The notes beneath the pieces are model-generated. The model saw nothing but the letters and a program-made list of their open reading frames with translations, did not search any database and had not been told where the DNA came from. The translations under genes were made by a program, and so were the position numbers. From Nonomuraea maritima (GTDB lineage Bacteria > Actinomycetota > Actinomycetes > Streptosporangiales > Streptosporangiaceae), in the NCBI RefSeq assembly GCF_900100395.1, contig NZ_FNFB01000037.1, positions 1 to 64,000 of the forward strand: 64,000 nucleotides of DNA. Direction: 5' to 3'. Positions 7,998 through 17,376 of the stretch are shown here, one piece after another; the stretch's first letter is position 1; the number at the start of each line of letters is the position of its first letter.

Positions 7998-10039
7998 CCA
8001 GGATGCGGGCCCGGCTGCTGATGCTGCACGTGCTCGTGCTGGCACTGCTCGCGGTGCTGGCCGTGCGCCTGTGGCAGGTGCAGGTGGTGCGGGGGCAGGA
8101 GTTCGTGACACGGGCGACGGAGACGCGTACCCGGACGGTGATCGTTCCGGCCGTGCGCGGTCAGATCCTCGATTCGTCGGGGCGGCCGCTCGTCCGCAAC
8201 AAGACCGCACTGGTCGTGTCCGTGGACCGTACTCAGCTGTCCAGGATGCCCGACGGGGGCCTGGCGGTGCTGAAGAAGCTGTCGGCGGTGCTCGGCCGTC
8301 CGGTGAAGGACCTGCAGCAGCGCATCCGTCCGTGCGGGCCGGGGGTGGGCAAGCCGTGCTGGACGGGGTCGCCGTACCAGCCTGTGCCGCTGGACGAGAA
8401 GGTCGACACCCGTGAGGCGCTGCAGATCCTCGAACGGCAGGAAGAGTTCCCCGGTGTGACGGCGGAGATCCATTCCGTCCGGCAGTACCCCGGTGGCAGG
8501 GCCGGAGCTCAGATGCTCGGCTACCTGCAGCCGGTCACCGAGGCCGAGCTCGAGAAGCGTGAGGGGCTCAAGGCCGCTTTCTCCGGTGTCGACCTCGTCG
8601 GGCGCGACGGGCTCGAATACGTCTACGACCAGGCGCTGCGCGGCAAGGCGGGCCTGCGGCGGGTCCAGGTCGACCGCATGGGCAAGCCGCTGGGCGTGGA
8701 GGCGCAGACCACCCCTGTGCCCGGCGACCACCTGGTGACGAGCATCGACGCGCGGGTGCAGGCCGTGGTGGAGAAGGCGGTCAACAAGGCGATGAAGAAC
8801 GCGCCGGGCGCTGACGGCGGGGCCGGTGTGGTGCTCGACGCCCGTACGGGTCGGGTCGTGGCGCTCGCCAGCTCGCCCGGGTACGACCCGGAGATCTGGG
8901 CCGGTGGCATCTCGGCGCGCGGCTACCAATGGCTGATGTCGGAGAAGTCCGGCAAACCGCTCGTGTCGCGGGCCATCAACGGTCAGTTCGCTCCTGGTTC
9001 GACGTTCAAGGTCACGTCGGTGACGTCGATGCTGCGCGCAGGCTACCCGCTGAAGGGCACCTACACCTGCCCGGGCTCCTACACCGTGGGCGGGCGGGCG
9101 TTCAACAACTTCCGCGGCATCGGGCTCGGCACGCTCACGTTGCACACGGCGCTGGTCAAGTCGTGCGACACGATCTTCTACCGGTCGTCGTACGAGCAGT
9201 ACCTCAAGGACGGCGGGCGCACACCGAAGAAGAAGCCGAAGGAGATCTTCGCCAACGTGGCCCGGCAGTTCGGGTTCGGCAAGCCGACCGGCATCGACCT
9301 GCCGGGCGAGTCCGCGGGCCGCATCCCCGACCGCGCCTGGAAGAAGAACCTGTGGAACCAGACGAGCGCGACCAACTGCGAGCGGTCGCGCAAGGGCTAC
9401 CCCGAGGTGAAGGACCGGGCGCGAGCGGAGTTCCTGAAGCGGCTCGCCCTGGAGAACTGTGAGGAAGGGTTCCTGCTGCGGCCCGGTGACGCGGCCAACT
9501 TCTCCATCGGGCAGGGCGACGTGCTGGTCACGCCGCTGCAGCTGGCCCGGGCGTACATGGCGCTGGTGAGCGACGGCAAGGTGCGCAGCCCGCGCATCGG
9601 GTGGGCGCAGGTGCGTCCTGACGGCAAGGTGGTCAAGACCATCCCGGTGCCGGTGGTGGGCAAGCTCCCGCTCACCGAGAAGGAACGGCTCTACATCAAG
9701 AACGCGCTCAGCCAGGTGGCCGCCGACGGCACCGCGGCCGGGGCCTTCTCCGGCTGGCCGATGGACAAGATCCGCGTCGGGGGCAAGACCGGTACGGCCG
9801 AGGTGTGGGGGAAGAGGGACACCTCCTGGTTCGCCTCGTTCGCGCCGACGAAGAACCCGCAGTACGTCGTCGTCGCGATGATCTCCCAGGGCGGCATGGG
9901 CGGCTCCACCGCTGCGCCGGCCGTGCGCGAGATCTACGAGGGCATCTACGGGATCAAGCAGCGGGCGGCCGTGCCCGGCGGGCGGCTGACGACCAAGCTG
10001 CCGAAGTTCGCCCCTGACGGGACGGTGATCCGTCGATGA
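7994..10039 (+). CDS. mrdA: Penicillin-binding protein 2 (elongation-type transpeptidase)
   Basis: Class B PBP that cross-links peptidoglycan together with RodA. The 681 residues comprise an N-terminal membrane anchor (about 6-25), a dimerisation domain, and a transpeptidase domain. The catalytic motif is STFK with nucleophile Ser336. The second motif is Ser390-Cys-Asp, where most PBPs have SxN, and the third is KTGTAE at 598-603. The SCD variant occurs in some actinobacterial PBP2 proteins. The ATG overlaps mreD and the stop overlaps rodA, so all five cluster genes are coupled. Confidence 0.95.
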   Translation: MTRMRARLLMLHVLVLALLAVLAVRLWQVQVVRGQEFVTRATETRTRTVIVPAVRGQILDSSGRPLVRNKTALVVSVDRTQLSRMPDGGLAVLKKLSAVLGRPVKDLQQRIRPCGPGVGKPCWTGSPYQPVPLDEKVDTREALQILERQEEFPGVTAEIHSVRQYPGGRAGAQMLGYLQPVTEAELEKREGLKAAFSGVDLVGRDGLEYVYDQALRGKAGLRRVQVDRMGKPLGVEAQTTPVPGDHLVTSIDARVQAVVEKAVNKAMKNAPGADGGAGVVLDARTGRVVALASSPGYDPEIWAGGISARGYQWLMSEKSGKPLVSRAINGQFAPGSTFKVTSVTSMLRAGYPLKGTYTCPGSYTVGGRAFNNFRGIGLGTLTLHTALVKSCDTIFYRSSYEQYLKDGGRTPKKKPKEIFANVARQFGFGKPTGIDLPGESAGRIPDRAWKKNLWNQTSATNCERSRKGYPEVKDRARAEFLKRLALENCEEGFLLRPGDAANFSIGQGDVLVTPLQLARAYMALVSDGKVRSPRIGWAQVRPDGKVVKTIPVPVVGKLPLTEKERLYIKNALSQVAADGTAAGAFSGWPMDKIRVGGKTGTAEVWGKRDTSWFASFAPTKNPQYVVVAMISQGGMGGSTAAPAVREIYEGIYGIKQRAAVPGGRLTTKLPKFAPDGTVIRR

Positions 10040-11202
10040 TCGCGCGTGCGGTGGCGGTGCAGAGGCCCTCGCTGTTCCAGCGGATGGCCCAGGAGAACTC
10101 GACCGTGCGCCGCCTCGACGGGCTGATGCTGGTCGCGGTGGCGGGGCTGTGCGTGATCGGCACGCTGCTGGTCTGGTCGTCCACCAGGACGTGGGCGCCC
10201 GGCTCGACCGGCCTGGTCAAGAAGCACCTGCTCAACGAGGCCCTGGGGCTCGTGGTGTGCGGGCTCGTCGCCATGGTCGACCATCGGGTGATGCGGGCGT
10301 ACGCGCCGCTGGTGTTCCTGCTGTCGCTGGTGGGGCTGGGGCTCGTCCTCACGCCGCTCGGGGCGACGATCAACGGGTCGCACTCGTGGATCCTGCTCGG
10401 TGGCGGATTCGCGGTGCAGCCGTCCGAGTTCTCCAAGGTCGGGCTGCTTTTGATCATCGCGATGCTGCTGGCGCAGCCGTCCGAGGGCACCGACCGGCCG
10501 CGCGGCATCGACATGGCGCTGGTGCTGCTGGCGGCGGGCATCACGATCGGGCTGGTGATGCTGCAGCCCGACCTCGGCACCGGCATGGTGCTGGCGGTGA
10601 TCGCGGCTTCCGGGCTGATCATCGCGGGCGTGCGGAAGCGCTGGATCGTGCTGCTGGCGCTGCTGTCGGGCGCCGGGGTGTTCGCGGTGATCTACTTCCA
10701 GATGCTGGAGCCGTACCAGGTGGCGCGATTCACGGCGTTCGTCGATCCGAGCGTCGATCCGCGCGGGGTCGGCTACAACAGCACGCAGTCGCTGATCGCG
10801 ATCGGTTCTGGGCAGTTGCTCGGCAAGGGGCTGCTCGGCGGCGGGCAGACGACCGGGCGGTTCGTGCCCGAGCAGCACACCGACTTCATCTTCACCGTGG
10901 TGGGGGAGGAGTTCGGGTTCCTCGGGTCGGTCACCGTCGTGATACTGCTCGGCATCGTGCTGATGCGCGGGCTGAAGATCGCCCGGGAGTGCGAGGACCG
11001 GTTCGGGACGCTCGTCGCGGGCATGATCGTGTGCTGGTTCGCGTTCCAGACGTTCGTCAACGTGGGGATGACGATCGGGATCATGCCGATCACCGGACTT
11101 CCGCTGCCGTTCGTCTCCTACGGCGGCACCGCCACCTTCGCCAACCTCATCGCTGTCGGGCTTCTGCAGGCGATCAAGGTGCGCCGCCGGACGTTCACCT
11201 AG
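10036..11202 (+). CDS. rodA: Peptidoglycan polymerase RodA (SEDS family)
   Basis: SEDS glycosyltransferase that polymerises lipid II and is the partner of the PBP2 encoded just upstream. The 388 residues hold about ten membrane segments. The conserved segments are HSWILLGGGFAVQPSEFSK, the extracellular loop with EQHTDFIFTVVGEEFG, and the C-terminal PLPFVSYGG. These distinguish SEDS proteins. Adjacency to PBP2 and MreBCD favours RodA over FtsW. It starts with an ATG overlapping the PBP2 stop and is the last gene of the elongation operon. Confidence 0.95.
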   Translation: MIARAVAVQRPSLFQRMAQENSTVRRLDGLMLVAVAGLCVIGTLLVWSSTRTWAPGSTGLVKKHLLNEALGLVVCGLVAMVDHRVMRAYAPLVFLLSLVGLGLVLTPLGATINGSHSWILLGGGFAVQPSEFSKVGLLLIIAMLLAQPSEGTDRPRGIDMALVLLAAGITIGLVMLQPDLGTGMVLAVIAASGLIIAGVRKRWIVLLALLSGAGVFAVIYFQMLEPYQVARFTAFVDPSVDPRGVGYNSTQSLIAIGSGQLLGKGLLGGGQTTGRFVPEQHTDFIFTVVGEEFGFLGSVTVVILLGIVLMRGLKIARECEDRFGTLVAGMIVCWFAFQTFVNVGMTIGIMPITGLPLPFVSYGGTATFANLIAVGLLQAIKVRRRTFT

Positions 11203-11292
11203 CGCGGCGTGTGGCGGTTGCGCTGCCGGTGAACCCGCGGCCGAAGTGGCTCGATCAAGGCCGGTCAGGACCCGGCAGCGCCGGGGCGCCGC

Positions 11293-11298
11293 TACCCT
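11293..11298 (+). promoter_or_regulatory. -10 box TACCCT of the radical SAM gene (leaderless)
   Basis: TACCCT is followed by exactly 7 bases and then the ATG at 11306. This predicts transcription starting at the A of the start codon. No ribosome-binding site is visible before that ATG. Confidence 0.55.
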
Positions 11299-11305
11299 GG
11301 ACCGT

Positions 11306-13216
11306 ATGCCTGTCGAGTCGATTTTCCACCGCCTGGAAGCGCTGCTGCCCAAGGTGCAGAAGCCCATCCAGTACGTCGGGGGTGAGCTCAACTCGACCGT
11401 CAAGGACTGGGACTCCGCCGACGTGAGGTGGGCGTTGATGTACCCGGATGCCTACGAGGTCGGGCTGCCCAATCAGGGCGTGGCGATCCTCTACGAGATC
11501 CTCAACGAGCTCCCCGGCACGCTGGCCGAGCGTACGTACGCGGTCTGGCCCGATCTCGAGGCCCTCATGAGGGCCGAGGGCGTCCCGCAGTTCACCGTCG
11601 ACGCCCACCGGCCGGTGCGCGCGTTCGACGTCCTCGGGTTGTCGTTCTCGACCGAGCTCGGCTACACCAACATGCTGACGGCGCTCGATCTGGCCGGCAT
11701 CCCACTGCTCGCCGTCGACCGCGGCGAGGACGACCCGATCGTGCTCGCCGGCGGCCACGCGGCCTTCAATCCCGAGCCGATCGCCGACTTCCTCGACGCG
11801 GCGGTGCTCGGCGACGGTGAGCAGATCTCGATCGCCATCTCCGAGGTCATCCGCGAGTGGAAGGCCGAGGGCCGGCCCGGCGGCCGTGACGAGCTGCTCA
11901 TGCGGCTGGCCGAGTCCGGCGGCGTCTACGTGCCGAAGTTCTATGACGTCGAGTACCACGACGACGGCCGCATCAAGCGGGTCGCGCCCAACCGCGCCGA
12001 CGTGCCGTGGCGGGTGCACAAGCACACCGTGATGGACCTCGACGAGTGGCCGTACCCGAAGAAGCCGCTGGTGCCGCTGGCCGAGACGGTGCACGAGCGG
12101 TTCAGCGTGGAGATCTTCCGCGGCTGCACGCGCGGGTGCCGCTTCTGCCAGGCGGGCATGATCACCCGTCCGGTGCGCGAGCGTTCCATCACCACGATCG
12201 GGGCGATGGTCGAGAACGGCATCAAGGAGTCCGGCTTCAACGAGGTCGGTCTGCTGTCGCTGTCGTCGGCCGACCACTCCGAGATCGCCGACGTGGCCAA
12301 GGGCCTGGCCGATCGCTACGAGGGCACCAACACCTCGCTGTCGCTGCCCTCCACCAGGGTCGACGCGTTCAACATCGACCTGGCCAACGAGTTCTCCAGG
12401 AACGGCAGGCGTTCGGGTCTGACGTTCGCGCCGGAGGGCGGCTCGGAGCGGATGCGCAAGGTGATCAACAAGATGGTCACCGAGGAAGACCTCATCCGCA
12501 CCGTCACCACCGCCTACTCGCAGGGCTGGCGGCAGGTCAAGCTCTACTTCATGTGCGGGCTGCCCACCGAGACCGACGAGGACGTGCTCGGCATCGCCGA
12601 CCTGGCCAAGAAGGTCATCAAGGCGGGCCGTGAGGCGACCGGCAGCCGCGACATCCGCTGCACGGTCTCCATCGGCGGCTTCGTGCCCAAGCCGCACACG
12701 CCGTTCCAGTGGGCGGGGCAGACCGACGCCGAGACCGTCGACCGGCGGCTCAAGGAGCTGCGCGACGCGCTCAGGAACGACAGGGAGTACGGCCGGGCCA
12801 TCGGTTACCGCTACCACGACGGCAAACCGTCCATCGTGGAGGGCCTGCTGTCGCGCGGCGACCGCAGGGTCGGCGCGGTGATCAGGGCCGTCTGGGAGGA
12901 CGGCGGCAGGTTCGACGGGTGGAGCGAGCACTTCTCCTACGAGCGTTGGATGGCCGCCGCCGAGCAGGCGGGCGTCGACGTCAGCTGGTACACCACGCGT
13001 GAGCGGGAGGAGAACGAAGTCCTTCCGTGGGACCACCTCGACGCCGGCCTCGACCGTGAATGGCTGTGGCAGGACTGGCAGGAGGCCGTCTCCGGCAGCG
13101 AGGTCGAGGACTGCCGCTGGACCCCCTGCTACGACTGCGGTGTCTGTCCCACGATGGGCACCGAGATCCAGATCGGTCCGACCGGCAAGAAACTCCTTCC
13201 CCTCACGGTGGTCTAG
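11306..13216 (+). CDS. TIGR03960-family B12-binding-like radical SAM protein
   Basis: A 636-residue radical S-adenosylmethionine protein of unknown function. An N-terminal region resembling a cobalamin-binding fold (about 1-230) precedes the radical SAM core. The 4Fe-4S motif Cys274-x3-Cys278-x2-Cys281 lies in the sequence GCTRGCRFC. A Cys-rich C-terminal motif (CYDCGVC) may hold another metal site. In many bacteria this protein is fused to, or encoded next to, the DUF2344/TIGR03936 protein, which is the next gene here. Conserved position beside rne suggests an RNA- or translation-related role; that is inference. Confidence 0.88.
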   Translation: MPVESIFHRLEALLPKVQKPIQYVGGELNSTVKDWDSADVRWALMYPDAYEVGLPNQGVAILYEILNELPGTLAERTYAVWPDLEALMRAEGVPQFTVDAHRPVRAFDVLGLSFSTELGYTNMLTALDLAGIPLLAVDRGEDDPIVLAGGHAAFNPEPIADFLDAAVLGDGEQISIAISEVIREWKAEGRPGGRDELLMRLAESGGVYVPKFYDVEYHDDGRIKRVAPNRADVPWRVHKHTVMDLDEWPYPKKPLVPLAETVHERFSVEIFRGCTRGCRFCQAGMITRPVRERSITTIGAMVENGIKESGFNEVGLLSLSSADHSEIADVAKGLADRYEGTNTSLSLPSTRVDAFNIDLANEFSRNGRRSGLTFAPEGGSERMRKVINKMVTEEDLIRTVTTAYSQGWRQVKLYFMCGLPTETDEDVLGIADLAKKVIKAGREATGSRDIRCTVSIGGFVPKPHTPFQWAGQTDAETVDRRLKELRDALRNDREYGRAIGYRYHDGKPSIVEGLLSRGDRRVGAVIRAVWEDGGRFDGWSEHFSYERWMAAAEQAGVDVSWYTTREREENEVLPWDHLDAGLDREWLWQDWQEAVSGSEVEDCRWTPCYDCGVCPTMGTEIQIGPTGKKLLPLTVV

Positions 13217-13271
13217 CGCGCTCGGTGGGCGGTCCGTGCCTCGGTGTACACAGACACCCGCCGACGCGGCT

Positions 13272-13277
13272 TATCCT
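13272..13277 (+). promoter_or_regulatory. Candidate -10 box TATCCT for the TIGR03936 gene
   Basis: TATCCT fits TANNNT. A GAGGAAGG ribosome-binding-like sequence follows at 13297-13304. It would give a separate short-leader transcript for the DUF2344 gene. The nearest codon at good spacing is CTG at 13315. Confidence 0.35.
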
Positions 13278-13353
13278 GAGACGAAGGAACTCTGACGAGG
13301 AAGGACGACAAGCTCTGAAACCTGTTCCCGAAGGGCCTCCGCCCGCGCCTACG

Positions 13354-14121
13354 GTGCAGCGCCTGCGTGTGCGTTACGCCAAGCGCGGCCGCCTGCGCTT
13401 CACCAGCCACCGCGACATCTCGCGGGCCGTCGAAAGAGCGGTCCGCCGTGCCGGCATTCCGGTGGCCTACAGCGCGGGCTTCTCGCCCCACCCGAAGATC
13501 TCCTACGCGGGCGCGGCGCCGACCGGTGTCGCCAGCGAAGCCGAGTACCTCGAGATCGGCGTCACCACGCCGTGCGATCCCGTCCAGGTCAGACAGTGGC
13601 TGGACGAGTCGTTGCCGTACGGGCTCGATGTCCTCGACGTCGTGGAGGCGGGTACGGGCGGGCTGGCCGATCGCTTGGAGGTCTCCGAGTGGGAGGTGCG
13701 GCTGTCCGGTGCCGATCGCGAACTCGCCGAGGTGGCGGTGGAGAAGTTTCTCGCGGCGGGCACGGTGGAAGTCGAGCGCCTCACGAAGAAGGGGCCCCGC
13801 CGCTTCGACGCGCGACAGGCCGTCATGGAGCTCGAGGTTTCCGAGGGAGCAGAAAGAACCGCAGCTCAAGTGGGCGGACAGTCGTGTGTCATACTGCGCA
13901 TGGTTGTTCGGCACATGACGCCTGCCGTTCGACCCGACGATGTGCTCACAGGGCTGCGCCTTGTGGCCGACTTCGCGCCGCCGGTTCCCCCCGAGGTGAC
14001 CAGGCTGGCGCAGGGGCCGCTCGACGCCAGCACCGGTGCGCTTGCCGACCCGCTCGACCTGGACCGCGACATCACGCGCGGCGGCGAGGCGGGGCCGGTG
14101 GGTGAGCACGTCGCTGGTTAA
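13354..14121 (+). CDS. TIGR03936-family (DUF2344) protein
   Basis: A protein of about 255 residues of the DUF2344 family, recognised by the start QRLRVRYAKRGRLRFTSHRD and the segment AGFSPHPKISYAGAAPTG. Function is unknown; the family is the usual partner of TIGR03960 radical SAM proteins. The GTG at 13354 gives the N-terminus seen in relatives. However, the ribosome-binding-like GAGGAAGG at 13297 fits a rare CTG start at 13315 better, which would add 13 residues. The frame is open further upstream, so the start is uncertain. Confidence 0.85.
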   Translation: MQRLRVRYAKRGRLRFTSHRDISRAVERAVRRAGIPVAYSAGFSPHPKISYAGAAPTGVASEAEYLEIGVTTPCDPVQVRQWLDESLPYGLDVLDVVEAGTGGLADRLEVSEWEVRLSGADRELAEVAVEKFLAAGTVEVERLTKKGPRRFDARQAVMELEVSEGAERTAAQVGGQSCVILRMVVRHMTPAVRPDDVLTGLRLVADFAPPVPPEVTRLAQGPLDASTGALADPLDLDRDITRGGEAGPVGEHVAG

Positions 14122-14213
14122 GGAAGTGCCTCGCGCGAGCGGGGCGCGACCGCTGACAGGACTTGGCGCCGGTGCGCCCGCCACGGGCGTGCCGGCGGAC
14201 AACGAGACACGAG

Positions 14214-14248
14214 AGCTCCTGCGCGGCGCGGCGACGCGCCCGGGAGCT
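14214..14248 (+). promoter_or_regulatory. Hairpin in the rne 5' leader
   Basis: AGCTCC and GCGCG pair with CGCGC and GGAGCT around a nine-base loop, ending 17 bases before the rne start codon. A leader hairpin just before a ribonuclease E/G gene could be a target for autoregulation. That is inference by analogy with E. coli rne, whose leader is feedback-regulated. Confidence 0.4.
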
Positions 14249-14265
14249 GACGGGAGAGCGCCCGC

Positions 14266-17160
14266 ATGCTCGACAACGAGCCCAACGCCGGGGCCCATGG
14301 CCCTGACGGGGAGACAATTGAACAGCCCAAGGTGACCGCACGTCGCCGCTCCGCCAGCCGCCCGGCGGGCCCACCGCCCGAGCCGCCCGAGGAGCCGGCC
14401 TCCGTTCCGGTCACCGTCATCGCCGCGAAGGCCGCACCACAGGTGGCCGATGTGCAGCCGGTGCGGACGAACGCGGTGCAGCGCGCCGCGGGGGAGCCCG
14501 CGCCCGAACTTCTCGAGGCGGCCGCCGAGGCCGGCGCTGTCACCACCGTTCCCGCTTTCGCCGCGTCCCATGCCGATGGCGAGGGCGAGGGCGAGGAGAG
14601 CGCCGTCGAGCCCGCGGCCGGTGAGGCTGCCGGTGAGTCCGCTGCCGTCGAGGCCGAGGGTGTCGCCGAGAAGCCGAAGCGTACGAGGACGCGGTCCACC
14701 GCGACGACCACGCGGCGGCGTACGACGAAGAAGGCCGCTGAGGCGGCGGAGGGTGAGCCGGTCGCCGCCGAGGGCGGCGAGAGCGCCGCCGAGCCGGCCG
14801 TGGAGGCGCCGAAGCGGCGCCGTACGCGCAAGAAGGCCGAGGCGGAAGAGGTCGCGGTCGTGAGCGCCGACGAGACGCCCGCTGACGAAGCGGTCTCCGG
14901 CGAACTCGAGACTGCGCCCGCGGGCGCAGTCGAGGCCGAGACGCCCGCGGCCGCGGAGGACGACGAGGACATCGTCGAGATCCTGCCCGAGGAAGAGCCG
15001 CTCGACGACGAGCCCGCCGGCGAGGACCTGGACGACGACGTCGTGCGGCCCAGCCTGCTCTCCGACCCGTTCGGATTGACGGTGCAGCGGCAGAGCGAGT
15101 CCGCGGCCTCGTTCAGGCGGCCGGCGGCCATCTTCGCGCCGCTGTTCCAGGCGCCTGACCCCAGCCGGGCCACGCCCGCGGTCGTGCAGGCCGCCGAGCC
15201 GCCGGCGCCGGTCGAGGAGCCGGAAGACGCGGAGGACACGGTCGAGGAAGCGGTCGTCGAGGACGACAACGACCTCGACACCGCCGACGACCAGGAAGAG
15301 GACGGCGGCAGTCGCCGCCGTCGCCGCCGTCGTGGCGGACGCGGTCGCGGCAAGTCCCGGGAGCGGGACGAGGCCGAGGACGGCGAGGAGTCGGAGGAGG
15401 AGTCCGACGACGAGCAGTCGGAGGACGAGCCCCAGGAGGAGACGTCCACCTCGCGTCGTCGTCGCCGTCGTCGCCGCCGCGGCACCGAGGAGGTCGCCGA
15501 GCCGACCGGTGACGACCCGCCGAACACGGTGGTGCGCATCCGCGCGCCGCGTTCCGGGCGGGCGGCGCTCGACACCGCCACCGACGGCGTGCAGAGCGTG
15601 CGCGGATCGACCCGGCTGGAGGCCAAGAAGCAGCGCCGCCGTGAGGGACGCGAGCTCGGGCGCAGGCGCCCGCCGATCATCACCGAGTCGGAGTTCCTGG
15701 CCCGCCGCGAGTCCGTCGACCGCATGATGGTGGTGCGCCGCCAGGGCGACCGGACGCAGATCGCGGTGCTGGAGGACGGCGTCCTCGTCGAGCACTACGT
15801 CAACCGCGAGGCCAGCCAGTCCTACGTGGGCAACGTCTACCTCGGCAAGGTGCAGAACGTGCTGCCGTCGATGGAGGCGGCGTTCGTGGACATCGGCAAG
15901 GGCCGTAACGCGGTGCTCTACGCGGGCGAGGTCAACTTCGACACCGCCGGGATGGAGGGCCAGCCCAAGCGCATCGAGTCGGCGCTGAAGTCGGGCCAGT
16001 CGGTGCTCGTGCAGGTCACGAAGGACCCGATCGGCCATAAGGGCGCCCGCCTGACCTCGCAGATCAGCCTGCCGGGCCGCTACCTCGTGTACGTGCCCGA
16101 CGGGTCGATGACGGGTATCAGCCGCAAGCTGCCCGACAAGGAGCGCACGCGGCTCAAGAGCATCCTGAAGAAGGTCATGCCGGAGAACGCGGGCGTCATC
16201 GTGCGTACCGCGGCCGAGGGCGCCTCCGAGGAGGAGCTGGCCCGTGACGTGGCCCGGCTGTCGGCCCAGTGGGAGAGCATCCAGAAGAAGGCCAAGTCGG
16301 CGAGCCCGCCTGAGCTGCTGTCGGCCGAGCCCGACCTGACCATCCGGGTCGTGCGCGACGTGTTCAACGAGGACTTCACCTCGCTGGTCGTGCAGGGCGA
16401 CGATGCGTGGGACACGGTCGACGACTACGTCGAGTACGTCGCGCCGCACCTGGCCGAGCGCCTGTCCAAGTGGGACGAGCAGGACGACGTGTTCGAGTCG
16501 TACCGGATCGACGAGCAGCTGGCCAAGGCGCTCGAGCGCAAGGTGTGGCTGCCGAGCGGCGGTTCGCTGGTGATCGACCGTACGGAGGCGATGACCGTCG
16601 TCGACGTCAACACCGGCAAGTTCACCGGCCAGGGCGGCAACCTCGAGGAGACCGTCACCAGGAACAACCTGGAGGCGGCCGAGGAGATCGTCCGGCAGCT
16701 GCGGCTGCGCGACATCGGCGGCATCATCGTGATCGACTTCATCGACATGGTGCTGGAGTCGAACCGCGACCTGGTGCTGCGCCGGATGCTGGAGTGCCTG
16801 GCCCGCGACAGGACCAAGCACCAGGTGGCTGAGGTCACCTCGCTGGGCCTGGTCCAGATGACCCGTAAGCGGGTCGGTCAGGGGCTGCTGGAGGCGTTCT
16901 CGACGCCGTGTGAGTGCTGCAACGGGCGCGGCGTGCTCATTTCCACCGAGCCGGTCGAGTCCAAGCCCGAGCAGCGTGGCACGCAGGGCAAGATGGCGGT
17001 CGAGAAGGCGGTCTCCGACAAGGTTTCCGCGGCCAAGGACTCTTCTGGGCGTGATACCGTGACCGGTGCGCTTGATGACGTCCCGGCTGAGGACGACCAG
17101 GCAAACCAGACTTCCGGCAGAGGGCGGCGACGCTCGCGCCGAGCCAAGTCGGCCGAGTAA
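14266..17160 (+). CDS. rne: Ribonuclease E/G family endoribonuclease
   Basis: Endoribonuclease for rRNA processing and mRNA decay. Of 964 residues, the first ~500 are a low-complexity Ala/Glu-rich region with Arg-rich blocks (strings of R near residues 350-360 and 400-410). This fits the disordered N-terminal scaffold of actinobacterial RNase E. The catalytic half follows: an S1-type domain, then the nuclease domain with metal-binding Asp780 (VVDVNTGKFTG) and Asp824 (IIVIDFIDM). The zinc-link cysteines are in CECC at 882-885. ATG at 14266 has GGGAGAG upstream. Position before rplU-rpmA-obgE is the actinomycete norm. Confidence 0.95.
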   Translation: MLDNEPNAGAHGPDGETIEQPKVTARRRSASRPAGPPPEPPEEPASVPVTVIAAKAAPQVADVQPVRTNAVQRAAGEPAPELLEAAAEAGAVTTVPAFAASHADGEGEGEESAVEPAAGEAAGESAAVEAEGVAEKPKRTRTRSTATTTRRRTTKKAAEAAEGEPVAAEGGESAAEPAVEAPKRRRTRKKAEAEEVAVVSADETPADEAVSGELETAPAGAVEAETPAAAEDDEDIVEILPEEEPLDDEPAGEDLDDDVVRPSLLSDPFGLTVQRQSESAASFRRPAAIFAPLFQAPDPSRATPAVVQAAEPPAPVEEPEDAEDTVEEAVVEDDNDLDTADDQEEDGGSRRRRRRRGGRGRGKSRERDEAEDGEESEEESDDEQSEDEPQEETSTSRRRRRRRRRGTEEVAEPTGDDPPNTVVRIRAPRSGRAALDTATDGVQSVRGSTRLEAKKQRRREGRELGRRRPPIITESEFLARRESVDRMMVVRRQGDRTQIAVLEDGVLVEHYVNREASQSYVGNVYLGKVQNVLPSMEAAFVDIGKGRNAVLYAGEVNFDTAGMEGQPKRIESALKSGQSVLVQVTKDPIGHKGARLTSQISLPGRYLVYVPDGSMTGISRKLPDKERTRLKSILKKVMPENAGVIVRTAAEGASEEELARDVARLSAQWESIQKKAKSASPPELLSAEPDLTIRVVRDVFNEDFTSLVVQGDDAWDTVDDYVEYVAPHLAERLSKWDEQDDVFESYRIDEQLAKALERKVWLPSGGSLVIDRTEAMTVVDVNTGKFTGQGGNLEETVTRNNLEAAEEIVRQLRLRDIGGIIVIDFIDMVLESNRDLVLRRMLECLARDRTKHQVAEVTSLGLVQMTRKRVGQGLLEAFSTPCECCNGRGVLISTEPVESKPEQRGTQGKMAVEKAVSDKVSAAKDSSGRDTVTGALDDVPAEDDQANQTSGRGRRRSRRAKSAE

Positions 17161-17376
17161 ATCGGCGGACTTCCGACGTTCCGTCCGGTTCGCCTAGGGG
17201 CCCGATCATCCGGTACCCTGGTGAATCGGTGCGTCAGGTGACGTGCCCTGTTGGCGCGCTTACTCGGTTCGTCGGGTTACGACAGGCTGAATGACAGGCG
17301 CAGCATTCGGCGGCAGCCCCTTTCATGGGGCGGCTGATGTTCGAAAGCAACAGTGAGTCAGTAGAAGGGTTCCGCG
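17161..17376 (+). promoter_or_regulatory. rplU leader region
   Basis: The 216 bases between rne and rplU contain a TACCCT -10-like box at 17214. They also contain a bulged hairpin (GCAGCCCC-TTTCAT-GGGGCGGCTG, about 17311-17336) upstream of the rplU ribosome-binding site. A promoter plus a leader structure is plausible. I do not recognise a defined ribosomal-protein leader family here. Confidence 0.35.

Noticed and set aside
13213..16821. A 1202-codon open frame on the minus strand opposite rne and the DUF2344 gene
   Set aside because: It is a long antisense shadow caused by high GC content. It covers well-supported genes, is extremely rich in Arg/Leu/Gly and matches no family.
17161..17376. 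A known ribosomal-protein L21 leader motif or riboswitch
   Set aside because: Only a generic bulged hairpin is visible. I cannot match it to a defined RNA family by eye.
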